This document shows, piece by piece, positions 23,453 to 31,742 of a stretch of 35,034 nt of DNA. Below the pieces are notes generated by a model. The model was given only the letters and a program-made list of their open reading frames with translations. It was not told the DNA's origin and did no database searches. This DNA is from a virus: positions 1 to 35,034 of the IMG/VR virus record IMGVR_UViG_3300023301_000043. One strand, 5' to 3'. A program made the position numbers and the translations under genes. Each line of letters begins with the position of its first letter. Within the stretch, counting starts at the first letter, position 1.

Positions 23453-25162
23453 ATGAGTTTACAAACGAATATTCCTACTATTAATAATGGGAATCAAATG
23501 ATTGCCTTTATGAAAGGGCAAGACGTTGGAAAATATTTCAACGGTGGGTTCGACTCAGCGAGTCTAAATTCTTGGTATCAAGAAGATCCGCTAGAGAATC
23601 ACATGGGTCTTATGACTATGTGGAACGACCAGAAGAGGGAAAAATCCCCAGCTTCTTTATTAACAGACCTCGTAGGAGAACGTTCTGTATTAGAAGTAAA
23701 CGGCTTTGAGGGTAGTTTTACTTACTCCATAGAAAACAAACAAAAAGGAGGTCTTTTCGTTGAAGAGTCTTCTAGCCACCAAACATTCGCAGGAGTGGAT
23801 AATGGTATTTTTTATGCAAATTTTAACAAAGAGTTATCGCCAGGAACAGTAATTGGTTATGATGATTTTGATGGAATCCAAGCAGTAGTTTCTGACGAAG
23901 AGGATGTTGAGCCAACAGGAACTGGTTATAGGACACCACTACAACTTACAACCCAGAATAAAAGGGCAAGTTTTCCAGTAGAGAAGCTTAATAGAGGTGT
24001 AGAATTTTTCGTTGTATCTCACGGTGCCCCAGAATACGGAACTAAATTTGCTAAACTTGACATGCCAGATACACCTGGAAGTATGAAGTTTGAGTTTAGA
24101 TTAGGTTCAGTAACTGGTGTCGAATCTTTCATTACAGCTAAGGCAGGTTCAGTAACTTTGAAAGAAGGAATTGCAACAGCAGGAACTAAGCAGTACATGG
24201 ATAAGATTAAAGGTGAAATGGATGCTAAAGGCTATGGAGACGTTGCAGTTAGAATGGACGTAGATCCTAAAAACGGACAACCAATCAAAGCTTCTGCTAA
24301 CCTTGGTTCTACAATGGAACTTCTTACAATGAAGTATCTTGATAAGATTACTTCTACAAAACTTTTATTCCAACAGTCTGGTGAAGTTAGAACAACTAAC
24401 GGAGTTCTAAGATTCAATGACGGTCTTTGGAGACAAGCAATGAGAGGTAGAATTATTGAATACGGAAGAGAGATTACAAAACAGCACATCAGAAAAGCTG
24501 TAGAATATATCTTTAGCAAATCAGATCTAGAATTTGAATCAAGACGTATCAAATTCAAATGTGGTACTCAAGCATTTTATAATGTACTAGAGATTTTCAA
24601 AGAAGAAGTCAATCTTCAAATTGCACAACTTTCTCCGCTATTCAACCAAGATGCACTCTTGAAAAAAGATGTTATCACAGGAACTGATTTGCTTAACTTA
24701 AGCATGTTGCCAGTAAGATTTACAAATGTATATCTTCCAATGATAGGTATGGTAGAAATCGAAAGAGATGTAAACTTAGATTATGGTCTAAGAGGAGATC
24801 GTTTTGAGACAGGAATGCACCCAGATGGAGCAGCCCACTCTACATACTCTATGATTATAGGGGACGCTTCTAGCCAAGACTTTTCTAACAACGCAACTTC
24901 AAACTTGCCAGCAGGAACAAACTTAGCTGAAGGTGGTAATGCAAATTCAAATATTTTCCTAGTAAAACCAGAGGGTCCAGTAATGTACTCAGGACGTAGC
25001 ACAGGAAGATATGACTCTAGAAGATCTAGCGATATTATGGCTGCGGGTAAATACATGGCCGAAGAATATTTTGCTTATAATATCTCAGATGTATTCATTA
25101 AAGACCCTTCTAAGATTGTGATGATTCACAAATCTCCTAAGTTTAGAAGAGGATTTAACTAA
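23453..25162 (+). CDS. Major capsid protein
   Basis: 569 residues, in the place and with the character of a HK97-fold capsid subunit: directly after scaffold, alpha/beta, no membrane segment, few cysteines. An N-arm (about 1-75) precedes a region with NGFEGSFTYSIENKQKGG, the long spine-helix candidate lies near 340-375 (DGLWRQAMRGRIIEYGREIT), and the P-domain-like part with the IGMVEIERDVNLDYGLRGD stretch comes near 430-445. The size leaves room for an inserted surface domain of about 150 residues (residues 100-220). It likely is the most expressed virion gene: it has a private leader motif and a strong terminator. The GroES-like protein of the left arm may assist its folding. Confidence 0.85.
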   Translation: MSLQTNIPTINNGNQMIAFMKGQDVGKYFNGGFDSASLNSWYQEDPLENHMGLMTMWNDQKREKSPASLLTDLVGERSVLEVNGFEGSFTYSIENKQKGGLFVEESSSHQTFAGVDNGIFYANFNKELSPGTVIGYDDFDGIQAVVSDEEDVEPTGTGYRTPLQLTTQNKRASFPVEKLNRGVEFFVVSHGAPEYGTKFAKLDMPDTPGSMKFEFRLGSVTGVESFITAKAGSVTLKEGIATAGTKQYMDKIKGEMDAKGYGDVAVRMDVDPKNGQPIKASANLGSTMELLTMKYLDKITSTKLLFQQSGEVRTTNGVLRFNDGLWRQAMRGRIIEYGREITKQHIRKAVEYIFSKSDLEFESRRIKFKCGTQAFYNVLEIFKEEVNLQIAQLSPLFNQDALLKKDVITGTDLLNLSMLPVRFTNVYLPMIGMVEIERDVNLDYGLRGDRFETGMHPDGAAHSTYSMIIGDASSQDFSNNATSNLPAGTNLAEGGNANSNIFLVKPEGPVMYSGRSTGRYDSRRSSDIMAAGKYMAEEYFAYNISDVFIKDPSKIVMIHKSPKFRRGFN

Positions 25163-25183
25163 AGTAATAAACACTATTTTATT

Positions 25184-25224
25184 AAGATACCCACTCTCTC
25201 ATTTGCAGAAGTGGGTATTTTTGT
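25184..25224 (+). terminator. Intrinsic terminator of the capsid gene
   Basis: Stem ATACCCACT / AGTGGGTAT (25187-25195 with 25210-25218, extended by a G-U and two A-U pairs) with a 14-base loop, followed by TTTTTG. It ends 13 bases before the homing endonuclease start. Confidence 0.85.
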
Positions 25225-25237
25225 TTATATTTACGAC

Positions 25238-26893
25238 ATGAAAATTACAACAGAAAGTTTTATAAAAGAGTGTGCAGCAACCCACAAAGGTTTCTATACT
25301 TATGAAAATACAGTTTATACTACTGCCAAAAGCAATGTTGTGGTCAACTGTCCTATACATGGTGAATTTAAAACAATAGCTTTCAATCATAAAAAAGGTT
25401 CAGGGTGCCCTAAGTGTGGTGGGGTTAGAACTGCCAATGCAAAGTGTAGTAGTAATGAAAAATTTACAACAAAAGCTAAAAAAGTACACGGAGATACTTA
25501 TGACTATAGTAAAGTAAACTATCAAAATAGTGTCACTAAGGTAGAGATAATTTGTAAAGAGCACGGAAGCTTTTTCCAAGCACCATCAAACCATTTAGGA
25601 AAAAAAGGATGTCCAGAGTGCGGTAAAATAAATAGAGGTCTAAACTCTAGAGTAACTAAAAAGGACTTCAAAGAAAGAGCAAAAAAAGTACATGGTGAAT
25701 TATACGACTATACAAATTCAAATTATCAAACCTCAAATAAAAAAGTAGAAATTATTTGTAAAAAACATGGAAGTTTTTTTCAATCACCTTTTAATCATCT
25801 AACAGGAAGTGGTTGTAAAAAATGTTCAGAGGAAACACCTAAAAATTATTTAGAACATGGCCAATTTTTAGAGAAAGCAAAAGAAGTACATTCCAACCTT
25901 TATGATTATAAAGGTGCAGAGTATACTAAATCAAAAGACACAGTTGGTATAGTTTGTAAAAAACATGGATACTTCGAGCAAATGGCCAATGCACATTTAT
26001 CAGGTAAAGGGTGCCCTAAGTGTGGTCACTCTATTTCTAATAATGAATCTGAGATATACGAATTTTTAAAGGATAGTGGTCTAAAAGTAGAAGAGAGAAA
26101 CAGAAGTATAATAGCACCACAAGAGATAGACGTATTAGTAGCGGATAAAAAAATAGCAATAGAGTATAACGGTTTATATTTTCACTCGGACAAGTTTTTA
26201 AACAGTGACTATCACCTACTTAAAACAGAGTCTTGTGAAAGTAAAGGCTATCAACTTATACATATTTTTTCAGATGAATGGATAAGCAAGAAAGACATTG
26301 TAAAATCCAGGCTTTTAAATCTAGTAGGTGAGACCGAAAACAAAATATATGCTAGAAAATGCCATGTAAAACAAGTGCCTACAACAGAAGCAATGCTGTT
26401 CTTAGACAGTAACCACATACAAGGTAAGTTAGGGTCCAAAATTAAATTGGGTTTATATTATGAGGATAGGTTGGTTTCTATCATGACTTTTGGAGGGCTA
26501 AGAAAAAGCTTGGGTAGTAACAAAAAAGAAGGTCATTTTGAACTACTTAGATTTTGCAATGAAAAAAATACAACAGTTATAGGAGGAGCTTCAAAACTGT
26601 TTAAGCATTTCCTCAGAAACTTTGAAGTTAAAAATGTTGTATCTTACGCAGATAGAAGGTGGAGCATGGGAAATTTATACGAAAAGCTAGGATTTAGTTT
26701 AACATCTAAGACTAAACCGAACTATTTCTACACAAAAGGTCATTTTAGGGAGAATAGATTTAAGTATAGAAAGTCTGAGATAATAGTTAATGAAGAGGAT
26801 AAGGCAAAAACTGAAAAAGAAATAATGAAAGAAAGAGGTTACAATAGAGTTTACGACAGTGGTACATTAAAATATAGTTATGATAATAACTAA
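25238..26893 (+). CDS. Free-standing homing endonuclease, EDxHD/Vsr-like with zinc-knuckle repeats
   Basis: 551 aa from ATG 25238; the longer GTG start at 25211 lies in the capsid terminator hairpin. Residues 1-255 are four tandem repeats of about 60 residues built as F..KA..VHG..YDY...Y...K.V.I.C..HG.F.Q...HL.GKGCPKCG (DUF723-like), each with paired cysteines and histidines for a zinc knuckle that reads DNA. Residues about 263-330 form the nuclease: NESEIYEFL, EIDVLVADKKIAIEYN and YFHSD, the E...D...HxD pattern of EDxHD/Vsr-fold enzymes. The last 200 residues (SIMTFGG...GGASKLFKHFL...) are a phage-specific C-terminal domain found with such nucleases. It interrupts the structural operon and has no clear promoter. 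Expected to cut phage relatives lacking it. Confidence 0.8.
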   Translation: MKITTESFIKECAATHKGFYTYENTVYTTAKSNVVVNCPIHGEFKTIAFNHKKGSGCPKCGGVRTANAKCSSNEKFTTKAKKVHGDTYDYSKVNYQNSVTKVEIICKEHGSFFQAPSNHLGKKGCPECGKINRGLNSRVTKKDFKERAKKVHGELYDYTNSNYQTSNKKVEIICKKHGSFFQSPFNHLTGSGCKKCSEETPKNYLEHGQFLEKAKEVHSNLYDYKGAEYTKSKDTVGIVCKKHGYFEQMANAHLSGKGCPKCGHSISNNESEIYEFLKDSGLKVEERNRSIIAPQEIDVLVADKKIAIEYNGLYFHSDKFLNSDYHLLKTESCESKGYQLIHIFSDEWISKKDIVKSRLLNLVGETENKIYARKCHVKQVPTTEAMLFLDSNHIQGKLGSKIKLGLYYEDRLVSIMTFGGLRKSLGSNKKEGHFELLRFCNEKNTTVIGGASKLFKHFLRNFEVKNVVSYADRRWSMGNLYEKLGFSLTSKTKPNYFYTKGHFRENRFKYRKSEIIVNEEDKAKTEKEIMKERGYNRVYDSGTLKYSYDNN

Positions 26894-26919
26894 TAATTAA
26901 CAAAAGTAACCACAATTAA

Positions 26920-26955
26920 CAAATTTGTAATAACAAATCTATTTGCTTATTTTTG
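26920..26955 (+). promoter_or_regulatory. Promoter after the homing endonuclease gene
   Basis: CAAATTTG (26920-26927) with -33 TTTG, 20 bases, TATTTTTG (26948-26955), 27 bases before the ATG at 26983. It restarts transcription of the structural operon after the capsid terminator and the inserted gene. Confidence 0.75.
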
Positions 26956-26982
26956 TATCCAGATAAACCAAACATCTAAAAC

Positions 26983-27954
26983 ATGACTAAAAGTTTAAAA
27001 AAAATAATTGATATTAAAGGATATCCATTAGATTTATCAGAAGATATCATTTACCAAGTAGTACCTAAGTACGATGCAGATGCACCAGACGGATTTAAAA
27101 ACAGTAGGACTACAAAATACTTAGACGATCAAGTAGGCGTTAACACAGTAGAGGCAGTTTGGAATGAAGATGTAGGAATTTGGGACACTGGATTGCATGA
27201 GGGAAGCCCCGTACTCTCAGATATGTCTGTTAAAGATAGGGCAATTTTTATAGATAAAGTAGAAGAGCTTATTATAAAGCCCTTTGAAAAAAGATACGGA
27301 GAAGGGAAATTAGATCCAAAAGATATTGAGAGTAGATTTTGGAATTTTGTTAATGATAGTTCTTTTCATGTTGACTTAAAAAATGGAAAACTCTTTAAAA
27401 CGAGTGATCCACAACACGCTCTTCAATTATTTATTTGTATTATAAACAGGTCTTTAGCACCTAAAGATTTAGAAGATTTACCAGAGTATAGGTCAGCACA
27501 GTTTTGTATAGAGAATAGAGATAAAGCGAGAGATGTTGAACAAGAGAAAGATGCATTACAAATAGATACTATCGGTAAGTTCTATACTCTTAAAAATAAC
27601 CCGACAGTATTACATTTAATACTAAACTATATTGGACTAAAAGGTATTACAGTAGACACACCAGATGTTACAATAAATCAAAGGTTCAAACAGTTTACAG
27701 AAAACAAGAGAGACGGGTATTCCAACCAAAAAAACTTTTTAGAAGCAGCAGAAATGTCGGGAAATAAAAAGGGAATGGTAGAACTAGGAATATTTAAAGA
27801 GCTACAAACCTTATCTAAAAAAGGAGTAGTAACAAAAGACAGAGACATTTTCGTAATAGGAGATATGCAACTAGGAGGTTCTTTAAAACAAGGAGCCAAA
27901 TTAGCCTCACAAAAAGCTGCTGTCTTAACAGAAATAAATTCACATTTAGAGTAA
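26983..27954 (+). CDS. Probable head or neck protein (323 aa)
   Basis: No family recognised. Mixed alpha/beta, acidic, with a helical centre (residues 75-230) and a beta turn region near the end (DIFVIGDMQLGGSLKQGAKLA). It stands between the capsid gene and a presumed connector, so a head-completion or capsid-decoration role is most likely. It begins behind a full-consensus promoter and is followed 5 bases later by the next gene, showing joint expression. Confidence 0.6.
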   Translation: MTKSLKKIIDIKGYPLDLSEDIIYQVVPKYDADAPDGFKNSRTTKYLDDQVGVNTVEAVWNEDVGIWDTGLHEGSPVLSDMSVKDRAIFIDKVEELIIKPFEKRYGEGKLDPKDIESRFWNFVNDSSFHVDLKNGKLFKTSDPQHALQLFICIINRSLAPKDLEDLPEYRSAQFCIENRDKARDVEQEKDALQIDTIGKFYTLKNNPTVLHLILNYIGLKGITVDTPDVTINQRFKQFTENKRDGYSNQKNFLEAAEMSGNKKGMVELGIFKELQTLSKKGVVTKDRDIFVIGDMQLGGSLKQGAKLASQKAAVLTEINSHLE

Positions 27955-27959
27955 GATAA

Positions 27960-28628
27960 ATGACCCCAAACGATGTCTACGATAAGTATATAGTAAAAGC
28001 AGAGAAGAACTCTACGAATGATAACTTTTCTACTGACAGGGGTAAAGTAGCTTTATTATATAATGAGTTGTCAGTTAGAGTAATCCAATTTTATTTACAC
28101 AATAGGCAATTAGACGTAAAAAAAGATATTCAGGCACTACTCGTGGATAATTTAGAGTTAGACCTTGAACTTGAAGAAGAGGGTTATAGTTTATTTAGCT
28201 TACCCCAAGACTTTTTAAGTTGGTCTTCAGCAAGTGCCACAGGCTCAAAAGGAACCTGCTCTAATGAACATATAGATTTATTTGAACTTAGAGATGAAGA
28301 CAAATCAAACATACTAACAAGTTCTTTTTTTTCACCCTCTTTTGACTATAGAGAGGCCCCATACAATTACACAGGAGACCGACTAAAGGTTTACAAAGAG
28401 GTGGGGATGAGTATCGACAAAACTTTCCTAACATATTACAAGTACCCGATTAAAATACAACTACAAGATCCTGACAATCCAGAAAGTACATTCCAAAATG
28501 TACAGATTGAACTACCAGAAAAAGTGGTAGACAGAATCGTTTCTGCAATGGTAGGGGACTTTAAGATCAACAACGCAGATCCAAGTTTCCAATTCGACAA
28601 GCAAAGACAGAACGAGAATATTTCGTAA
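27960..28628 (+). CDS. Probable head-tail connector protein (222 aa)
   Basis: Acidic protein. The N-terminal third is helical (VYDKYIVKAEKNSTNDNF, then VALLYNELSVRVIQFYL), the middle third has many Ser, Phe and Pro (SLPQDFLSWSS), the last third is beta-rich with a final helix (KVVDRIVSAMVGDFKIN). Helix bundle plus beta region and place two genes after the capsid fit adaptor proteins that bridge portal and tail, but the sequence has no motif I can name. Stop is 41 bases before the 658-aa virion gene. Confidence 0.6.
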   Translation: MTPNDVYDKYIVKAEKNSTNDNFSTDRGKVALLYNELSVRVIQFYLHNRQLDVKKDIQALLVDNLELDLELEEEGYSLFSLPQDFLSWSSASATGSKGTCSNEHIDLFELRDEDKSNILTSSFFSPSFDYREAPYNYTGDRLKVYKEVGMSIDKTFLTYYKYPIKIQLQDPDNPESTFQNVQIELPEKVVDRIVSAMVGDFKINNADPSFQFDKQRQNENIS

Positions 28629-28631
28629 CAC

Positions 28632-28642
28632 ACAAATCACTA
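28632..28642 (+). promoter_or_regulatory. Shared leader motif before the 658-aa virion gene
   Basis: ACAAATCACTA again, followed by TTAACATTAAATTTTAAAACAATG, 27 bases before the ATG at 28670. The A-rich run-in TAAATTTTAAAA(A)CAATGAGTTTACA is nearly identical to that of the capsid gene. Confidence 0.55.
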
Positions 28643-28669
28643 TATTAATTAACATTAAATTTTAAAACA

Positions 28670-30646
28670 ATGAGTTTACACAGAGGTTTTGATAGGTTTT
28701 TACCTACATTAAACGGAAATGTAATGAAACAAGGAGGCTCCCTCGATTTGGCCAAAGGTCAATTAGGAGTATTTGATGCTAGAAGTTCAGGAAGAAATGG
28801 ACTTAAAGCAATCTCTAATTTTTCAGGACTTTCCAAAGACACCCGACTACAGGTTAAAGTAGGAGTTAACGAGTTAGACCTTGCCAGAACGCAAGCTAAC
28901 TTTAACAAAGGAACTAGAACTTTCAAATTAAGTGAAATCACAGGATTAGATGTATTCGCTCCAAGTGCTAACAAAAGAGTAGATGATTTTATTGTTGGGT
29001 ACAATGGAAACGAAGACAGTAGCGCTTTAGATTTCTCTGATTTAGAAGTAGGGGAAGTAGAGACAATGCAAATTGAACTTTCTGGAGGAACTATATCTTT
29101 GATAGGTTACAGTGGAGATTTTATAACTGCGGAAGTATTTTTTTCAAAAGAAAGTGCAACACAGACCAATCAAGAGATTGTAGAGCAAGCTATCATCAAT
29201 CTTAAAGAAGAGTATAAACTTATTTCTGACATACCTTTTAGCGATATTTTAGAAGTTACTCCAGTTAACTCTGAAAGTGGTTCTTTATCAGGACAGACAG
29301 AACACACCTTTTATAATCTATCTTTGGTAGATGTAGGAGACAGTAATTCTTTAGCACAAGTTCAAGCACAGTTTGGAACTAAGGTAGAGAGGAGTGATAG
29401 AAAAGGTGCAGTTTCTACTTATACCATTTTAATTCCTACTATAGCAACAGCAGGTGTACCAGCAGCTTTTGTTAAGACAGTAGGTTCTGTAATTAAAGGT
29501 TGTGCAGATTGCCCAACAGGATTTACAGCAGATACAGGTGGAGTAATTTACTATGTATCTTTAGAAGATGACGGTGAAGATGAGTCTGCGAAGTTTACTC
29601 CAGATTCAGCTGCAACTCCAGAGGTCGTTGGTATACCAGGTGTAATTGCAGGTTCTGTAGTTAAGCAAGGTCAAGACGGAGGTAAAGGTGTCTACGCTGT
29701 AGCTACCGATGATGAACTAACAGATGCTGAAATTGATGCGTTTGTTGAGGCAAACCCAACAACAGAATTATCAAAAATCGGCGAGACAAAAGATATCTGT
29801 TCTAATGATTCAGAAACAACTGAAGCTTGGTCAGCAGGAAGTACTGCAAATGCATTGACGGAATCTTATACTCTTACTTTATCTGATGATAAATGTGGAG
29901 ATAATATACTAACGGAAGTAGAAGAGACTTATCCAGAATTAACTATAACAGCAGCAAGCTCAGTAGCGTGTCAAACTGTATATTCTACAAGTGTTGTTAC
30001 AAGCATAGTAGAGGAAGAGTGTGCAACAATTTTTAGAGATCTGTTTATTTCTGAATCACCTTCTGCATTTGGTTTTACCGAGTGGATTGGAGTAGCTAAA
30101 ACTTATAGTGCAGATGCTAAAATGGGTATCAGACTTAGAGGTAAAGAAACTATAGTTAATCCAGGAGAATTTTTAAGAGACGGTGTGCCATTTATAGATA
30201 CTTCTACAAGAATTTCTGTAGTAGGTGGATATAGAGCTAACGTATTCTATTCTTTAATGGAAGGTAGTGGAGATAGATTTAGTGTAAAAGTTCTTTCAAG
30301 AGCAGAAGACCTTTCTAACTTAGGAGGACACCTTTATGCTTTAGAGGACAGAGACCACAACTATTTCACAGGAGTTCAGAGACATAGACATGCTGATGGC
30401 CACCAAAATGAGTTTGTAAAAGCTTTACTTGGAGAAGAGTCAGTTCTTGTAGCAGATGCACAATATGTAGTATACAAGTTGAAAGTATCTCCAGAATCAA
30501 GCTCTCAGAGTATGGGACAAAAGATTCAAGAGAATTTCGTTTACACCATTGCTGCCGAAGTTGGAAAGCATGTAGATGTAGAGACTGTACTTAACAGTCT
30601 AGTTGCTACAGTAGGATTACCTACAGTAAAAGCTTTTGGAGCATAA
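28670..30646 (+). CDS. Large abundant virion protein, probable major tail protein (658 aa)
   Basis: Unrecognised at family level. The N-terminal 130 residues (KGQLGVFDARSSGRNGLKAI...) and the C-terminal 210 residues (RANVFYSLMEGSGDRF..., GLPTVKAF) look like folded virion domains; the middle (about 230-450) is a loose, Ala/Thr/Glu-rich stretch with several cysteines (CADCPTGF, CSND, CGDN), probably an inserted surface domain. Expression signals match those of the capsid gene, so it should be a high-copy component: a tail tube or sheath subunit, or a second shell or appendage protein. Length is that of the T4 sheath (659 aa), but I see no sheath C-terminal signature, so I do not call it sheath. 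Followed by a terminator-like hairpin. Confidence 0.6.
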   Translation: MSLHRGFDRFLPTLNGNVMKQGGSLDLAKGQLGVFDARSSGRNGLKAISNFSGLSKDTRLQVKVGVNELDLARTQANFNKGTRTFKLSEITGLDVFAPSANKRVDDFIVGYNGNEDSSALDFSDLEVGEVETMQIELSGGTISLIGYSGDFITAEVFFSKESATQTNQEIVEQAIINLKEEYKLISDIPFSDILEVTPVNSESGSLSGQTEHTFYNLSLVDVGDSNSLAQVQAQFGTKVERSDRKGAVSTYTILIPTIATAGVPAAFVKTVGSVIKGCADCPTGFTADTGGVIYYVSLEDDGEDESAKFTPDSAATPEVVGIPGVIAGSVVKQGQDGGKGVYAVATDDELTDAEIDAFVEANPTTELSKIGETKDICSNDSETTEAWSAGSTANALTESYTLTLSDDKCGDNILTEVEETYPELTITAASSVACQTVYSTSVVTSIVEEECATIFRDLFISESPSAFGFTEWIGVAKTYSADAKMGIRLRGKETIVNPGEFLRDGVPFIDTSTRISVVGGYRANVFYSLMEGSGDRFSVKVLSRAEDLSNLGGHLYALEDRDHNYFTGVQRHRHADGHQNEFVKALLGEESVLVADAQYVVYKLKVSPESSSQSMGQKIQENFVYTIAAEVGKHVDVETVLNSLVATVGLPTVKAFGA

Positions 30647-30659
30647 TAACTTTAAATAT

Positions 30660-30690
30660 AGGGGGATGAAATATGCCCCCTTATTTAATA
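30660..30690 (+). terminator. Terminator-like hairpin after the 658-aa gene
   Basis: AGGGGG / CCCCCT (30660-30665 with 30676-30681), loop of 10, followed by TATTTAAT. Stem strong, T run short, so termination may be partial; that would fit genes downstream needing lower expression. Confidence 0.6.
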
Positions 30691-30830
30691 AGCATTTGAG
30701 TGGGGAATACACTCTTAAAAATCGGAACGAACTGTCTACAATCGTAGAAGTGTTGACTTTCGAAACTCAGTCATAGCCTATCGGCTTGGGTGGGTAGTTC
30801 ACTAATTAATAATCACTACTATAATTAATT
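30691..30830 (+). other. Hairpin-rich intergenic stretch before the lysis cassette
   Basis: 140 bases without ORF. Successive small stems: GAGTG/CACTC (30698-30714), TCTAC-AATC-GTAGA (30735-30748), TGACT/AGTCA (30754-30773), AGCC-TATC-GGCT (30775-30786). Then AATCACTA at 30811-30818, 12 bases before the holin ATG, the same core as the capsid leader. No TAnnTTTG promoter. It may be a leader that is processed or a structured element controlling holin synthesis; it does not fold as a tRNA. Confidence 0.45.
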
Positions 30831-31325
30831 ATGTCTTTAAAGATTTTCTTAGCAAAATTAACAAACTTAGACCCAGATACATGGGAATATATAACTTATT
30901 TAACTTATGCTGCATTTGCATACTTGAGCCTAGATATTGATATTGTAAGAATATTAATGTGGCTTATGATTATAGACACTTTTTTTGGTGCAATAAAAGC
31001 AGTTAGAGTTTCAAAAATAAAATTCAGCTTAAAGATGATGCTTTGGGGCATTTTAACCAAAGCCACCATATTAACAATACCTATGATATTAGCACTAGTC
31101 GCATTAGGACTAGGCTATAATTTTATATGGTTAATAGACATAGTAATTAAAATACTAGTTTTACATGAGGGGATATCAATCATAACAAATATGATATCTA
31201 TAAGGCAAAATAAGGATATAGTTAATGCCGACATAATAAGTGTAATGCTGTTAAAAATAAGAGAGGTATTTATAGGACTAGTAAAAAAGTTAACAGGTGA
31301 TATATCTAAAGGCGAGGAAAAATGA
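30831..31325 (+). CDS. Holin (phage_holin_4/Cph1-like family)
   Basis: 164-residue inner-membrane protein. Hydrophobic segments near residues 20-58, 65-105 and 107-125 give three or four membrane spans, with the family-type stretch MIIDTFFGAIKAV (D near 49) and a following basic loop KISFSLK-like, WGILTK, then LHEGISIITNM. These are hallmarks of the holin_4/Cph1 family (D-T-x-x-G-x-x-K-A ... E-x-x-S-I). The C-terminal 40 residues are charged and cytoplasmic. The holin forms the membrane lesion that ends infection. The stop overlaps the next start by 4 bases (ATGA), linking it to the DUF5675 gene as a lysis cassette. Confidence 0.8.
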   Translation: MSLKIFLAKLTNLDPDTWEYITYLTYAAFAYLSLDIDIVRILMWLMIIDTFFGAIKAVRVSKIKFSLKMMLWGILTKATILTIPMILALVALGLGYNFIWLIDIVIKILVLHEGISIITNMISIRQNKDIVNADIISVMLLKIREVFIGLVKKLTGDISKGEEK

Positions 31326-31732
31326 AGATACTAATTGATAGGTACAGCCCAGAGTTAAAACAGTCTATAGGTAAATTTTACTTGTTAGAGGATAACAACT
31401 CTGTTATTGATAGTTGGGACTCTTTGGAGCTCCCTTGGCTAAACAACCAAAAGTATATAAGCTGCATTCCAAAAGGAAGCTATAAGGCTAAAAAGCACAA
31501 TTCTCCGAATTTTGGAGAATGCCTATGGATTCAGGACGTTCCAAATAGGAGTGAAATATTAGTACACAAAGGAAACTATTACACAGATATTTTAGGTTGT
31601 GTTTTAATTGGTACAGGATTAAGCGATATTAATAAAGACGGCGAAATAGATGTAGTTAGTTCAAAAACAGCAATAGGAGAACTACTATCTTACCTAAAAG
31701 AAGTAGACGGTATAATGATAGAAATCAAGTAA
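31322..31732 (+). CDS. DUF5675-family protein in the lysis cassette
   Basis: 136 aa with the family pattern: an opening strand (ILIDRYSP), SLELPWLNNQ, SCIPKGSYKAKKHNSP, then LWIQDVPNRSEILVHKGNY, a Gly-Cys step LGCVLIGTG and a final beta-helix unit. The conserved elements PW..N, C.P.GSY, VP.RS.IL.H.GN and GC...G are all present. The biochemical role of DUF5675 is unknown; it is regularly beside holins and endolysins in Bacteroidota phages, and the single His in the IL.H motif with the Cys of the GC step would suit a catalytic site such as a wall hydrolase. No other endolysin is visible in this window, which makes it the best candidate, by inference only. Confidence 0.65.
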   Translation: MKILIDRYSPELKQSIGKFYLLEDNNSVIDSWDSLELPWLNNQKYISCIPKGSYKAKKHNSPNFGECLWIQDVPNRSEILVHKGNYYTDILGCVLIGTGLSDINKDGEIDVVSSKTAIGELLSYLKEVDGIMIEIK

Positions 31733-31742
31733 ACAAAAAGCT

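Noticed and set aside
25216-25223. TATTTTTG as promoter of the homing endonuclease
   Set aside because: It is the end of the terminator stem plus the T tract of the capsid gene, with no -33 box at 19-20 bases.
28670-30646. Tail sheath identity for the 658-aa protein
   Set aside because: Length equals the T4 sheath, but no sheath C-terminal signature could be seen, so only a general virion role is claimed.
30728-30805. tRNA-like or riboswitch-like fold
   Set aside because: TTCGAAA lacks a flanking T stem, and there is no acceptor pairing or CCA. I recognise no known riboswitch core.
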